64,000 bases of DNA, from the NCBI GenBank assembly GCA_003344405.1, contig NOWV01000090.1:186001-250000 (forward strand), given 5' to 3'. The notes below the pieces were generated by a model. That model worked only from the letters and a program-made list of their open reading frames with translations. It was not told the DNA's origin and made no database searches. Of this stretch, positions 51,191 to 61,821 are shown piece by piece. Origin of the DNA: Trichoplax sp. H2. Lineage: Eukaryota > Placozoa > Uniplacotomia > Trichoplacea. A program made the translations under genes and the position numbers. Each line of letters begins with the position of its first letter. The first letter of the stretch is position 1.

Positions 51191-52027
51191 ATGGCCAACG
51201 ACAAGACATGTTATGATGAAATGGAAGATCAATCGTGTTCGCCACGTAAAAGGAATAAGACTACTACATCTAAACGAAAGAAACACAAATTGAAGTTAAG
51301 TCGCCATCATCGCCTGGAAACGTCCTCTTCAATTAGTTCAGAGTACACAGACGAAGAAGTACCTTGTTGTAACGATAGGAGAAATAGCGATGATACTCGC
51401 AAAGATAAGACCGATAGCATTGATATCCTACCTAGTGCTGATCAACTGGTAGGCTTAGATTGTGAAATGGTCGGCGTTGGCAAAAGCAAGCGCAGTGCCT
51501 TAGCTCGTGTAAGTATCGTTAGCTATGATGGCGTCATTGTATACGATAAATATGTCAGGCCTGATGAAGAAATAACAGACTATCGAACTCGTTGGAGTGG
51601 CATTCGTAAATCACATATGAAACAAGCTATATCAATGACGCAAGCTCGTCAGGAAGTTTTAACAATTCTTCGCGATAAAATTGTTATCGGCCATGGTCTT
51701 AAATTCGACTTTGAAGTCCTACAGTTTCAATTACCTTCTACTTCGAAAAGAGACACAGCCAATTACCTTTGGCTCAGGCGGTTAGCTGATGTGCGGCCGT
51801 GTGTAACACCTTCGTTAAAAACTTTAGCAAGAATTATATTAAACAAAACTATACAAACTGGAGAACATTGTAGTGTAGAAGATGCTCGTACTGCAATGCA
51901 GTTGTACCGTTTGGTCAGCAATAAATGGGAATTAGATTTGAAACAGCACTCGAAATCCTTTATGGAGGATGAATATTGGCCAATGAAATTACTAAATCAA
52001 ACTGGTTCTATTAATAATATTAATTAA
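51191..52027 (+). CDS. DEDDh 3'-5' exonuclease, REXO4/ISG20L2 type, intronless
   Basis: A single frame of 278 residues. The N-terminal 80 residues are disordered and highly basic (SKRKKHKLKLSRHHR), fitting a nuclear or nucleolar signal. The exonuclease domain has Exo I VGLDCEMVGVG with D90 and E92, ARVSIVSYDGVIVYDKYVRP and DYRTRWSGIRKSHM. Exo II is IVIGHGLKFDF with D173, followed by the RDT motif. Exo III is GEHCSVEDARTAMQLYRLV with H227 and D231. All catalytic residues are present. Family members (REXO4, ISG20L2, AEN) trim RNA, notably rRNA precursors, or degrade nucleic acids in the nucleus. The HCSVEDA block is closest to REXO4 and RTRWSGIRK to ISG20L2/AEN, so I leave the exact orthologue open. 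No introns are present. Confidence 0.92.
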   Translation: MANDKTCYDEMEDQSCSPRKRNKTTTSKRKKHKLKLSRHHRLETSSSISSEYTDEEVPCCNDRRNSDDTRKDKTDSIDILPSADQLVGLDCEMVGVGKSKRSALARVSIVSYDGVIVYDKYVRPDEEITDYRTRWSGIRKSHMKQAISMTQARQEVLTILRDKIVIGHGLKFDFEVLQFQLPSTSKRDTANYLWLRRLADVRPCVTPSLKTLARIILNKTIQTGEHCSVEDARTAMQLYRLVSNKWELDLKQHSKSFMEDEYWPMKLLNQTGSINNIN

Positions 52028-52787
52028 TCAATTTGAGCCGATATAAAACGGCAATCGATCAGGAAATACTTGGTTATAGCCACTATGATTGCCAATTACT
52101 GTACAGTACAGTGATTTAATAATTATAAATCGTACAGTCGTAATGACTATCGATTCCATACGATATAGTGCGTTTATATACTAGTTTTATATGATGATTT
52201 ATAATTAGGATAACCTAATTACGAAAATTTGTATCAAAGCTGGAATAATTATGTACAGGATAGACCAGTACTATACAAGTTCTGAAATAATTTGTATGCT
52301 GTTGGCCAAATGTAAAATTTTTTATCAATTATTAATCAAACTATTATGGACACTTAATGCAGCGTATGTACATATCGCAACTGGCTAAAAAGAAGTAATT
52401 TACTACATACCTGCATAACCAAGGAAATAAGGAATATTATCTTACAACATGTTTTAATATATTGATAGTGTTTTTAAATTATGATGTATTACAAAGACAC
52501 TTTATATGTATCTACGATGTAGGTATAATCGACGAAAGTGTATATAAATGAATGGCTGGAATACTACAGCTATTTCGGTTCATCCTGTTTTCGTTAATAC
52601 GAAGGATAAGCATTCTTTTTTTACATGTGCATATATCATTACCAATTAAAAACATACTTGTTGTACGGTATAAATGGTGTCGTTGTGTTGTATCAGGATC
52701 GGAACTTAGCCCTATTCCTGTTAGAGAAATGATCGTGGAACTAGTTGCACAGATATTTTGGATGAACCTTCTAACCTGTTCAATACG
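52028..52787. other. Intergenic, nothing firm
   Basis: Contains the exonuclease 3' flank and one GTACAGTACAGTG palindrome at about 52101. The plus-strand frame at 52552-52824 overlaps the antisense of the coding-like exon listed next and lacks features of its own. Confidence 0.45.
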
Positions 52788-52940
52788 CTATTCTAACTCT
52801 TCTAAAAACCAATCAACGTCCTGATAGGTAATTACTATGCCGCGGAACTGCGCACCATTTAGTAAAGTGATACCATAATTAATCAAAGGTAAAAGACATT
52901 CAATTTCTATATGGCTTTCATCGCTACTTATAAAGCAGGC
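52788..52940 (-). CDS. Possible C-terminal exon of an unrecognised protein
   Basis: On the minus strand, after an acceptor-like AAGTTCAG, 50 codons read ACFISSDESHIEIECLLPLI then NYGITLLNGAQFRGIVITYQ, DVDWFLEELE and a TAG stop. The composition (mixed charged and hydrophobic residues, DVDWFLEELE at the end) looks like real protein and unlike the random frames around. The C-terminal VDWFLEEL pattern resembles the ends of some PLP-dependent enzymes, but I cannot name the family. Upstream exons should lie to the right, across the duplicated gap region, and I did not find them. It may therefore be a gene broken by misassembly, or a remnant. Confidence 0.3.
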   Translation of the reverse strand, partial: ACFISSDESHIEIECLLPLINYGITLLNGAQFRGIVITYQDVDWFLEELE

Positions 52941-52975
52941 CTGAACTTACTATTATCAAAACAAATTTAAACAGA

Positions 52976-53569
52976 GTGAAGCAGTATGCCCGATGTTTTA
53001 GGTTGTCTATACGTTACTATAATTGTAAAAATTGCTTGTGCACAGTAATCGAGTAATATCATATATTATTTCCTAATTACAGCAATTATTCGCACGTACA
53101 TTATTATACTAAATATCACTAATTAATTATTCTGCATAGATCGAGTATGTGCAGCAGAATAGACACAACTTCTTTTTATGCAAATTATTCAATGTCAATG
53201 TTGCACCATGTGCAGATAGTTACATTATTCAACTGGTTTTAGAAGTTTAACCCTCGTAATAAAACTATAAATTTTATATCAGTTATCATCTCTCTAATCA
53301 CAATTCGTAAAACTACTACGTGCAACCTGAACATCAACTAAATCGCATATGTGTACACTGATTTCATCTATAAATGAAAAGTGTGATGGTAGATCTGTAA
53401 ATAATTAGTTTTAGTTAGTGTCAGACAGCCAACATCAAGAAGGGTAAAGAAAGCGTTTCAATTTTATTGATAAATATATTTGACAAGCTATAGATTTGGC
53501 GCCTTGATTATTTTAATTCCAGACTGAAAAATCAACTTCTTCAGTAGCAAAGGCAATAAATAAGAACTC
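52976..53569. repeat. Left copy of the duplication flanking the gap
   Basis: Sequence from GTGAAGCAGTATGCCCGATG to AAGGCAATAAATAAGAACTC, repeated almost identically right after the Ns. This copy has an extra stretch of about 75 bases (about 53218-53292: GTTACATTATTCAACTGG...) that the right copy lacks. Confidence 0.9.
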
Positions 53570-53589
53570 NNNNNNNNNNNNNNNNNNNN
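53570..53589. other. Assembly gap (20 N)
   Basis: A run of exactly 20 N. A fixed short run usually marks a gap of unknown or nominal size between contigs. Confidence 0.98.
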
Positions 53590-54106
53590 GTGAAGCAGTA
53601 TGCCCGATGTTTTAGGTTGTCTATACGTTACTATAATTGTAAAAATTGCTTGTGCACAGTAATCGAGTAATATCATATATTATTTCCTAATTACAGCAAT
53701 TATTCGCACGTACATTATTATACTAAATATCACTAATTAATTATTCTGCATAGATCGAGTATGTAAGCAGAATAGACACAACTTCTTTTTATGCAAATTA
53801 TTCAATGTCAATGTTGCACCATGTGCAGATCTCTCTAATCACAATTCGTAAAACTACTACGTGCAACCTGAACATCAACTAAATCGCATACGTGTACACT
53901 GATTTCATCTATAAATGAAAAGTGTGATGGTGGATCTGTAAATAATTAGTTTTAGTTAGTGTCAGACAGCCAACATCAAGAAGGGTACAGAAAGCGTTTC
54001 AATTTTATTGATAAATATATTTGACAAGCTACAGATTTGGCGCCTTGATTATTTTAATTCCAGACTAAAAAATCGTCTTCTTCAGTAGCAAAGGCAATAA
54101 ATAAGA
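53590..54106. repeat. Right copy of the duplication flanking the gap
   Basis: Begins with GTGAAGCAGTATGCCCGATG directly after the Ns and follows the left copy to AAGAACTC, with a few substitutions (for example TGTGCAGCAG to TGTAAGCAG) and one deletion of about 75 bases. It then continues into unique sequence. This is what two haplotype contigs that failed to merge would look like. Confidence 0.9.
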
Positions 54107-56715
54107 ACTCAATCACCAATCAATTGTGCTAATTCTAATAAATAACATTTGTTATATAATACCTTATAAATATAAAAGCTTAACCCTAATAATACTATTA
54201 CTAATATTTTAAGTTTCATTCAGTAAACATGTTATCAACAAACATAGCTATCAATATAAAATAGATGGTGGGTAATTTAAGATGCAAATTTTTTTAGCAC
54301 CTTTGATTCTTAAAATGTGGTGTGCCTCTGTAACCCATCGTAGATCATATATGATCAATATAATTCCGCTGTAATTAATCCTTCTATCGTAGGTTGCATC
54401 ATAATATTAGATATTGTTGCAAAGTCCACATTTCTAAGAAATGCCGTTTATACCAGAGCCTGCGTCTATTAGTTATTATCCATAACGGAAATAAAGTATG
54501 GAATCCCCGCATCTAACCGTAACGCCAATGTTATTTTTTAGGAGCGCATAGTGTTAAAATTTTTTCTACAATAGACGAATCACGACGTATTTAGTTAATT
54601 ACCATGTTAACATATGTCAATGAATATTTTTACATAAATAATATTTACCTAAATCTTCATGGAAAAGCCTTCTATGCTTTAATAATCTATTGAAATTAAG
54701 ACTAAATAGAATGAAAAGTACTTTTTTACAGCAATCCCTATCATTTATTAGTGAAGTATTACTCTCTCCTGATTTGGAAATACAAGGTTATTAAAATTTT
54801 GATCTTTATTTAACTTGACTTCATTTTTTTAATTCATCATTTCATCGGCAATCAGACCAATTTAATCGGTATTTCTACCATCCGTAAGTATTGCATAATC
54901 ATAAGGTAAATTGCAAGTCTTTCATTTTAGATACTCTTGGCGATAATACTGTACTTAATAGCTCATCCTAGTTTGAATTAAACTATTTATTCAATTTTCT
55001 AAGTTAATTACTGAATTAATTGCCAGGTATGTTTTTTAACGTGCATGCACGATCTTTCGTTTTCCTCCAAGCAAAGCAACTTTTTGCTAGAGCTGACAAA
55101 ATCTGATAGTGTAAGATATTTGCACTTACATAATCACGTTAGCATCACAAGTTGGGTAATGAAATGTAAATTTCACGGTATCCAATTGCTCTGCATTAGA
55201 ATTAAAATTTGCCTCTGAATTTCAACATTAATTTGATATCCCACACTTTGATTAATTTCCAGTCGATTCTACCCCAATGAAGTTCCTTGAGGCCTAATTT
55301 CCTATTAATTTAAATAATCAGAACTGTTATAAATTGCCACCGCAGTTGAGTTTGAGTGATATGGTGGAGGAGAAAAAAATAAAATACTTTTAAGGGACAT
55401 TTCAATGCTGCAGCATCGATTCCATTTCTTAAAGACCTATAGTAAGAATATTATACCTTTTAATGTAGTTTCCCTGTTGCAAAAGATCCATACTGATGTA
55501 GAAACTATGGTATATCGTAATAGAAATAGTACAGTAAACTTCTTTTTTAAAAGCAATTAGTTTTACATGTCATAATACTAGGAAAATTTCAGCTAGATGG
55601 AGATTGTAGTCGACTGTCAGAATAAAAACCGCGATTCATCGGTTGGGTGTTCAAAATTTATTTTTGAAGAGGTTGGTGTAGGGTAGCTACAGCATCAATT
55701 TGTGAAGAAAGCCTGTTGGTAAATTTCTCATTAAAAATATTTCATTAAATTCATACAAATACTATGGAAAATCTAATCCAGAAAATTACTTAACGAATAA
55801 AGTAGTGCATGAACTTGTTTTACAGGTAAAGTAGCAACTGTAAAATAATTCCAGATACCATTTTGGTAAAAGTAGCCAATTAAAACAATAAACCATAATC
55901 TATTTTTTTAACAGACTTTCTGAGAAAAATCATAATGGTTAAATTCAAGCCAGTAATTATTAAATTATCTACATTATACAAGATAATCACAATCATCGTA
56001 CCGCTGAATTCAAACATTTTCATTACCTTAGAATTTTTCAACCTATTACATTAAAACGATAGGATTCCTTATAGGAACGCTCATGGATTAATAACTTATT
56101 CATACGAGTAATAGCTGAAGATATTAACTTTCACTTCAAATCTATTTATTATATTAGAAACATTAAAAATAGCTAAATTTTCATTTGTTTATTTCAGTTA
56201 TGACAACAAATAAGACCTGAAGAATACCCGTAATAACTTTAATCTTTCTAACCAGCAGTAGATTTAGCTGCTCGTTTTACCTCCACAAGTTTCCTTATCC
56301 AAACTTATAAGTTTAGTTTGCTGAAATTACTTTTTAAAAATTCATGTCAATCCATTACTAGATACTAGCCCACCTGATTAGATATGCTAGTGTTAAATTT
56401 TAAAAATTCAGGATTGTACGTATAAAATTTTAATGAAGGAAATCGTAATTTTCTAAAATTAATATATTTCACTATATTAGAACTCAATCAGCTAATATGC
56501 CTGCATGATATTTAAAGTGAAAAGAAACTTGCATTACTCTTATACTGTAGATGGTAAAATAAACTATCAAGCCAATAAAATCACAGAAAAAAAATCTAAT
56601 ACCAGAGCGAATGATTCCAGTATTAGAATTTCAATTTTAATTGTTTGATCACTAGGAGCTATTGAAATATCTTGGATAACGGGTGATTTACTAAGCTTGC
56701 AAACAGCTTGCAACG
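54107..56715. other. Intergenic, nothing firm
   Basis: AT-rich DNA. I saw no linked exons, RNA genes or repeats. It includes the insulin-like gene promoter at its right end, without a recognisable TATA element near the start. Confidence 0.5.
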
Positions 56716-57162
56716 ATGGTAAGACTGAATCCTTGTCTTGTAATCATTGCCTTACTGTTGGTATCTCATAGCGCTAGTATCATTTGCCAAAATGATGATG
56801 ACGATGATAGCAAGGAAAGAAAATTGTACTGCTTACCTGAAGTCTTTGAATTTTTCATTAATAATTGCCCGACATCAAGGCGGAAACGATTTATTATAGG
56901 TAAGAGGAGCATTTAACATAAACAGTTACAGTGCTTTCATCTATTTTGCAACTCCTTGCTGCCATTCTAAAGCCCGGACCAATAGTTATTAGTTCTTTCA
57001 GCATTGATCATTTACTATTATTTGCTTATTATTCTAGATTCCAAATTCTCAATCAGTACTCACAAACAACATGATGTTTTGATGCGAACACTTCGAGACG
57101 CGAACCATGATTGTTGTAATCCTCCTGGTTGTACCCGAGATGAAATTTTAGCTTATTGCTAA
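56716..57162 (+). CDS. Insulin/relaxin-like prepropeptide
   Basis: Two exons, 56716-56899 and 57038-57162, encode 102 residues. The signal peptide is at about 1-24 (VIIALLLVSHSASIIC) and an acidic stretch DDDDD at 27-31. The B chain has C39 and C51 separated by 11 residues (YCLPEVFEFFINNC), exactly the insulin spacing. RRKR at 55-58 is a furin-type site. A short C peptide runs to RTLR (78-81), an R-x-x-R site. The A chain is DANHDCCNPPGCTRDEILAYC, with C87, C88, C93 and C102, and ends the protein. The CC-to-C interval is 4 residues instead of the usual 3, while the last interval (8) is standard. GCTRDEILAYC resembles relaxin-type A chains. The single intron is phase 1 and lies in the C peptide, as in vertebrate insulin genes. 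It would be secreted and act on an insulin-type tyrosine kinase or relaxin-type receptor; which one cannot be told. Confidence 0.88.
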
Positions 57163-60100
57163 GTTTTTATAAATGTCATCGATCTCGGACCTGTGAAATC
57201 TCCTAACAAGTTTACCCAACGCAAATGTTTTGCTACTAATCACTTTCAAATAACAGTTTCTAACTAACTATGTTAGGTAATTATTTTTAGCTCTTAGGAA
57301 GTAACTATTCTGCGATTAATATGCGGTTTTATTAACGATATAACATATTCGGTATTTCATAACAAGACACTAGAAGTGTAGTATATAAACTTCTACTATT
57401 TGTACTTGCATGACCCTTTTAAATTCTGAAATTGAAGTTGATAACAAAAATATGAGTGATTAGTAAACCGGATAATAATTCTACTGCATTTCTGATTATA
57501 ATATAATCTACTTATTCCTAATCCCAATAACGGCATTGGGCTCTTATATGATTCTCCAACGTACTAGTTTACTAATTCTTTCCTTTTCACTCTTTACTAA
57601 CAATAACCGTTAGAATTCTTGCAACTCACCTAAATTTATTTCAAATTGATATCTTAAAATAAAAAATGATAGCACTTTAATATTTCTAATCTCAATCGTA
57701 CTTAATGTGGAAAAGATGACATACCAAGGTTCTAACAAACTTGAATAAAATTGGTTTCAAATGACATCAAAAGGCTCTACTATTACGTTGACAAGATCGC
57801 TTTGCAATAATTTCAACGCTCTAAAGATCAACAATTTTCGTAATCAAATCCAAGCCGCAGCTAAACTGTAACTTGCTAGTGCATGTTATATACGTATATG
57901 TGGAGTATATATTCTATTATTTGCATTTGCATCACCAAATTTCAAAGAAAATTCAGGAATTGCAGGAACAGAAAATGTCAGGCAAATTATCAGGTTCATT
58001 TTATTATTCAGCTATTTAGTATCTGCAACTATCCAAAATTATAGTTACGCCTTCATAGTTATTTCACACTTCTTATCATATTTATGATTACGCTTCTGCC
58101 TATAATTAAAAACTGTAGGGAAAATATGGATAAAATAATTGTTATTTCTGCTTAATTAGAAGATACTGATGATATTGCATTGGAATGCGGAATAAACAGG
58201 AAGTCATTCGTTAGTAAATTGATTTTATAGATTATGACACATGATCTTTCATCCTTCAACGCTTGTGACTAACAGGGCAGATGCAAACTCCAAATACACA
58301 TTAAGAAATGATATTTAATACCAAGTTTACAAATGCTAGCAATATTGTCGTAGCTCAAAATCTAACATGCGTTGTCAGTCAGTATCATAAAGGTTATAGG
58401 TGAGTATTAGGAACTTGATCTCTACTATTAAAAACTGTTAATGCTTGCAAAAAGGTCATGTAAGGGTTACTTATTCATCAAATGTAGAATTTGATTAAGA
58501 TATTATTACAGAAGATCTGTACTACTGCGATATTATTCATTACATACAGTAGTAAAAACAATATTGTGTTGAAGATAATTAGAACAGTATATGATGAAGA
58601 AACGAATTAATTTTAACAATTAATTAACAAAATTACTATCTGTGATTATTTTACCGTAAGAGACACGAAAGAAGGCATTTTAATGCTGATAGTATAAATT
58701 AATAGTAAAAATTCTAGAATACGTAGGTAATGTCCAACTGATACTATAGGCTATATGAAATTACTTAGTAAAAGATTTTGACTCAATATAATACACGTCA
58801 TGGGATGACAATCTTATACCACCCAACAGCCACGATTTCCTGCTGATTTCTTAAAGTACCCCGATGCTATAGTTACGTAAAATTATTAACAAGTTATAAT
58901 TATTTTATTTTATTTACGTTAAATAGTACAAACATGACTCAAATCATATCCACTGTAATAATATCTTCTTTAAGTAGCGTAAGTATTTTAAGGTAGACGA
59001 TGATAGAAGGTATAAAGGATTTTATTGAGATACAAGTTACAGGCTAACAATGATATGGTTGTTATAGATAAGGTATTTGAGATAGCAGGAACGTAGGAAC
59101 TGACTAACGAGTTAGCGTACAAGGGTATTTATAGGTTTTAGATGGGGTTGAGATAATGTCTTTATATGTATAGCATGTTGTCTATATGTGGTCATGATGT
59201 CGTACATTATGAATATAATACAATACAGTACTTAAACGGTATATTATAAGTATTCGTATATTAGGATATTACTATACTAGGCATCTTCTATATAAGATCA
59301 TAATGTTATATCCACTACAGCCCAACACTACGAGTATTTCTATAGAATGTAACCATGATCATAACAAACACTATTTTAAAAACAGAATCTACGCTAGGAC
59401 TAAGGTTTGTTTAATTTTCATGCTTTCATTTATTGCTATGTTAATAAACATATCTGGAAATAATGGAATTCAGTTATAGAAGTAGTTATCGCGTAAGTGC
59501 AAAGTTTGCTAAACTTACCCCTTCTCTAGCAGGGCTAAACATGTTTAAGTAATACCAATTAATTAATCTTGAAAATCTTCATGAACATTAAAAAGTGGAC
59601 TGTATAACGATATTTCTAGCCAATTAGCAACCAATTACATGTCGTAAACCAAACTTAAAACTCTGCAGTTTTATCAAAAATTACGAATTCAGCAAGAGTA
59701 GTTACTATACACTATATCATACGCGGTATAATTTACTAGTGATGAGGGTGTATGAAAATTTGTCTTAGGTTTACTTTAAAACTAAAGCTCCAGTTCCTAG
59801 ATTCGATATTTTAGGTTACTCATCAGCCGATTTAGTAACATCAAGTATAATATAAAATGAACAATCAACATATTCAAATTGAATATGGTAATCAGCATAT
59901 CCTAGATTCGAAATTTTAAGTTATACAGAAACCGTTTCAATAACATAAAATAGAATGAAAGGTCTTATTCTACCACAGGATATAACATTGTTCAGTAATT
60001 ATTAAGACATGGCATTAACTGGCAAAGTATTAAAACAACTATAACGTAGTTACGATGCATTGCAATTTTAATCTAATGTTATACAAGCTGTAACATAATA

Positions 60101-61821
60101 AAGAAATACATAGAATTAATAGAAAGCCACTGTGCCATTAATTAAAACTAAAAGTACGGCACATAACCAAGCTTAGAAACCTTATTTAGATCAGTAGTAA
60201 ATCAATCAAAGAGCTTTCTTAGCACTAGTCGATTCGATTTCATGTTCCATTTCCTTGCAGCGTGAGATGAGATTAAAATTATAGCTATGCTATTATCTGT
60301 AAGGACTTTGGAGTTGACAAATAAATGATATCACGGTTTGTATATCAGGATAGAACACTATAAGGCCATGGCCTACAGTAGTCTACTACATCAGTAAGGA
60401 CTTAGCTAGGCATAGTTGTATAGTATGGAAAGATACTAATGTTGACAGAGAACTATCATATGGAACCTTTATATTATGACAGAATTTGACAATGCCATTA
60501 CCCACGCTTGTATATTTTAAGTACTAGATTACGGAGTTGTAGGACAGTTGGAAAGATGGTAATTTTGGAAAGGTTGGCAAGTAGCTTAATAGAGGTTAGC
60601 AGATTAAAGTCAACAGGCATAGAGGTAGAAAAGCCCCTGTGTCAGTAATTCAGTAGTATTTAGGAGCTTACCTACAATGGATTATCGTCATTTGTGAGAA
60701 CTTTAACATGAGTCCTTCAAAGCTGAGCAGTCAAGAGTGAAGTATATCAAGCAGAATTAGAACAGAAGTCATATTGGGACATAGAAACTATTTACTATAT
60801 ACCAGACTTAATTTCCGTTAATGTTAAAACGACGGTAATCTCAATATGGAAATAACGCCTTATCAAAGCATTTTGATCTTTCTTGTATACATTGGGAATG
60901 AATTGACTTGTTACTTCAGCACAAATCTCTACAATTTAAACTTTTGAAATCAATCGTTCGATCTACCTTAGATCAAATCGACTGAAATCTTTAATAATAA
61001 TTTAATAGTAAACTTTCAAGTATACTCGATTGGATCGATCGATCTTCTATTTTCTTATTAACCCAAGATAGATAGCAATCTCCATTTTTTCTTTTCCATC
61101 ACGCCCAGTATATAATGATCATGGAAACGATGACGCCATTATATTGCTATGAAATTCCTTCTCTAAATCACACCCAAGGGTAGTGGCTACGACGTAGGTG
61201 ATCGTTGTTTTTGCTCTAAGTTGCTTACACTAAACTTTGTCTCATTCTAATTATAGCTATTCAATGTGACAGTCGGATATCATTTAACACAATTTTTTCT
61301 AATTGTAACAGTTACAATAACATGAATGATACATGAATAAATCAATGGTGCCATCATTAAACAGTAGAATTATTTTGATTATTAATTAGTTAACGATTGT
61401 TAGCAAAACTATTGTTGGATCTTCATCACGATATGTCTTCTAAATAAAACAGTAGTATGCGATTGCTTTTATCATTGCAGTGCCTATTCTACACTATAGA
61501 TATGCTTTTCAACCATAAATAGAACATGAGTTACTCATTTGATGAAATAGAATCTCCATACACCAAGCGTTACGAGTTAGTTTTCTTTATTTATTTTGCA
61601 CAGACTAGTATGATTTGTTAGATTCTCTTCTTGTGCGTAATCATGTTATGATTTAGGAGAATTTGATTAACTTATTCCTAGAACGTAATTCATCCTAAAT
61701 GGTTGTTTAAAAGAATTTTGGATAACAACGCATTATCACCTTTCTATTAGGGCTTAGTTGGATTGCTTTTATTGACTCCTACTACTTAACCGTAGTAATT
61801 CGAAAAAAATTATTAATCGTT
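57163..61821. other. Intergenic, nothing firm
   Basis: About 4.6 kb of AT-rich DNA. I saw no exons that could be linked, no RNA genes and no obvious repeats. Short single-exon peptide genes could be missed here. Confidence 0.45.

Noticed and set aside
52976-54106. Genuine recent segmental duplication
   Set aside because: The two copies meet exactly at a 20-N gap and the left copy ends at the contig edge, which fits unmerged alleles better.
54282-54374. Small frame MQIFLAPLILKMWCAS... as a secreted peptide exon
   Set aside because: It has a hydrophobic start and a GTAACC that could be a donor, but no convincing second exon, TATA element or cysteine pattern was found.
58159-58230. Frame LEDTDDIALECGINRKSFVS as a second insulin A-chain-like exon
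   Set aside because: It has only one cysteine and no CC motif, and no linked B-chain exon.
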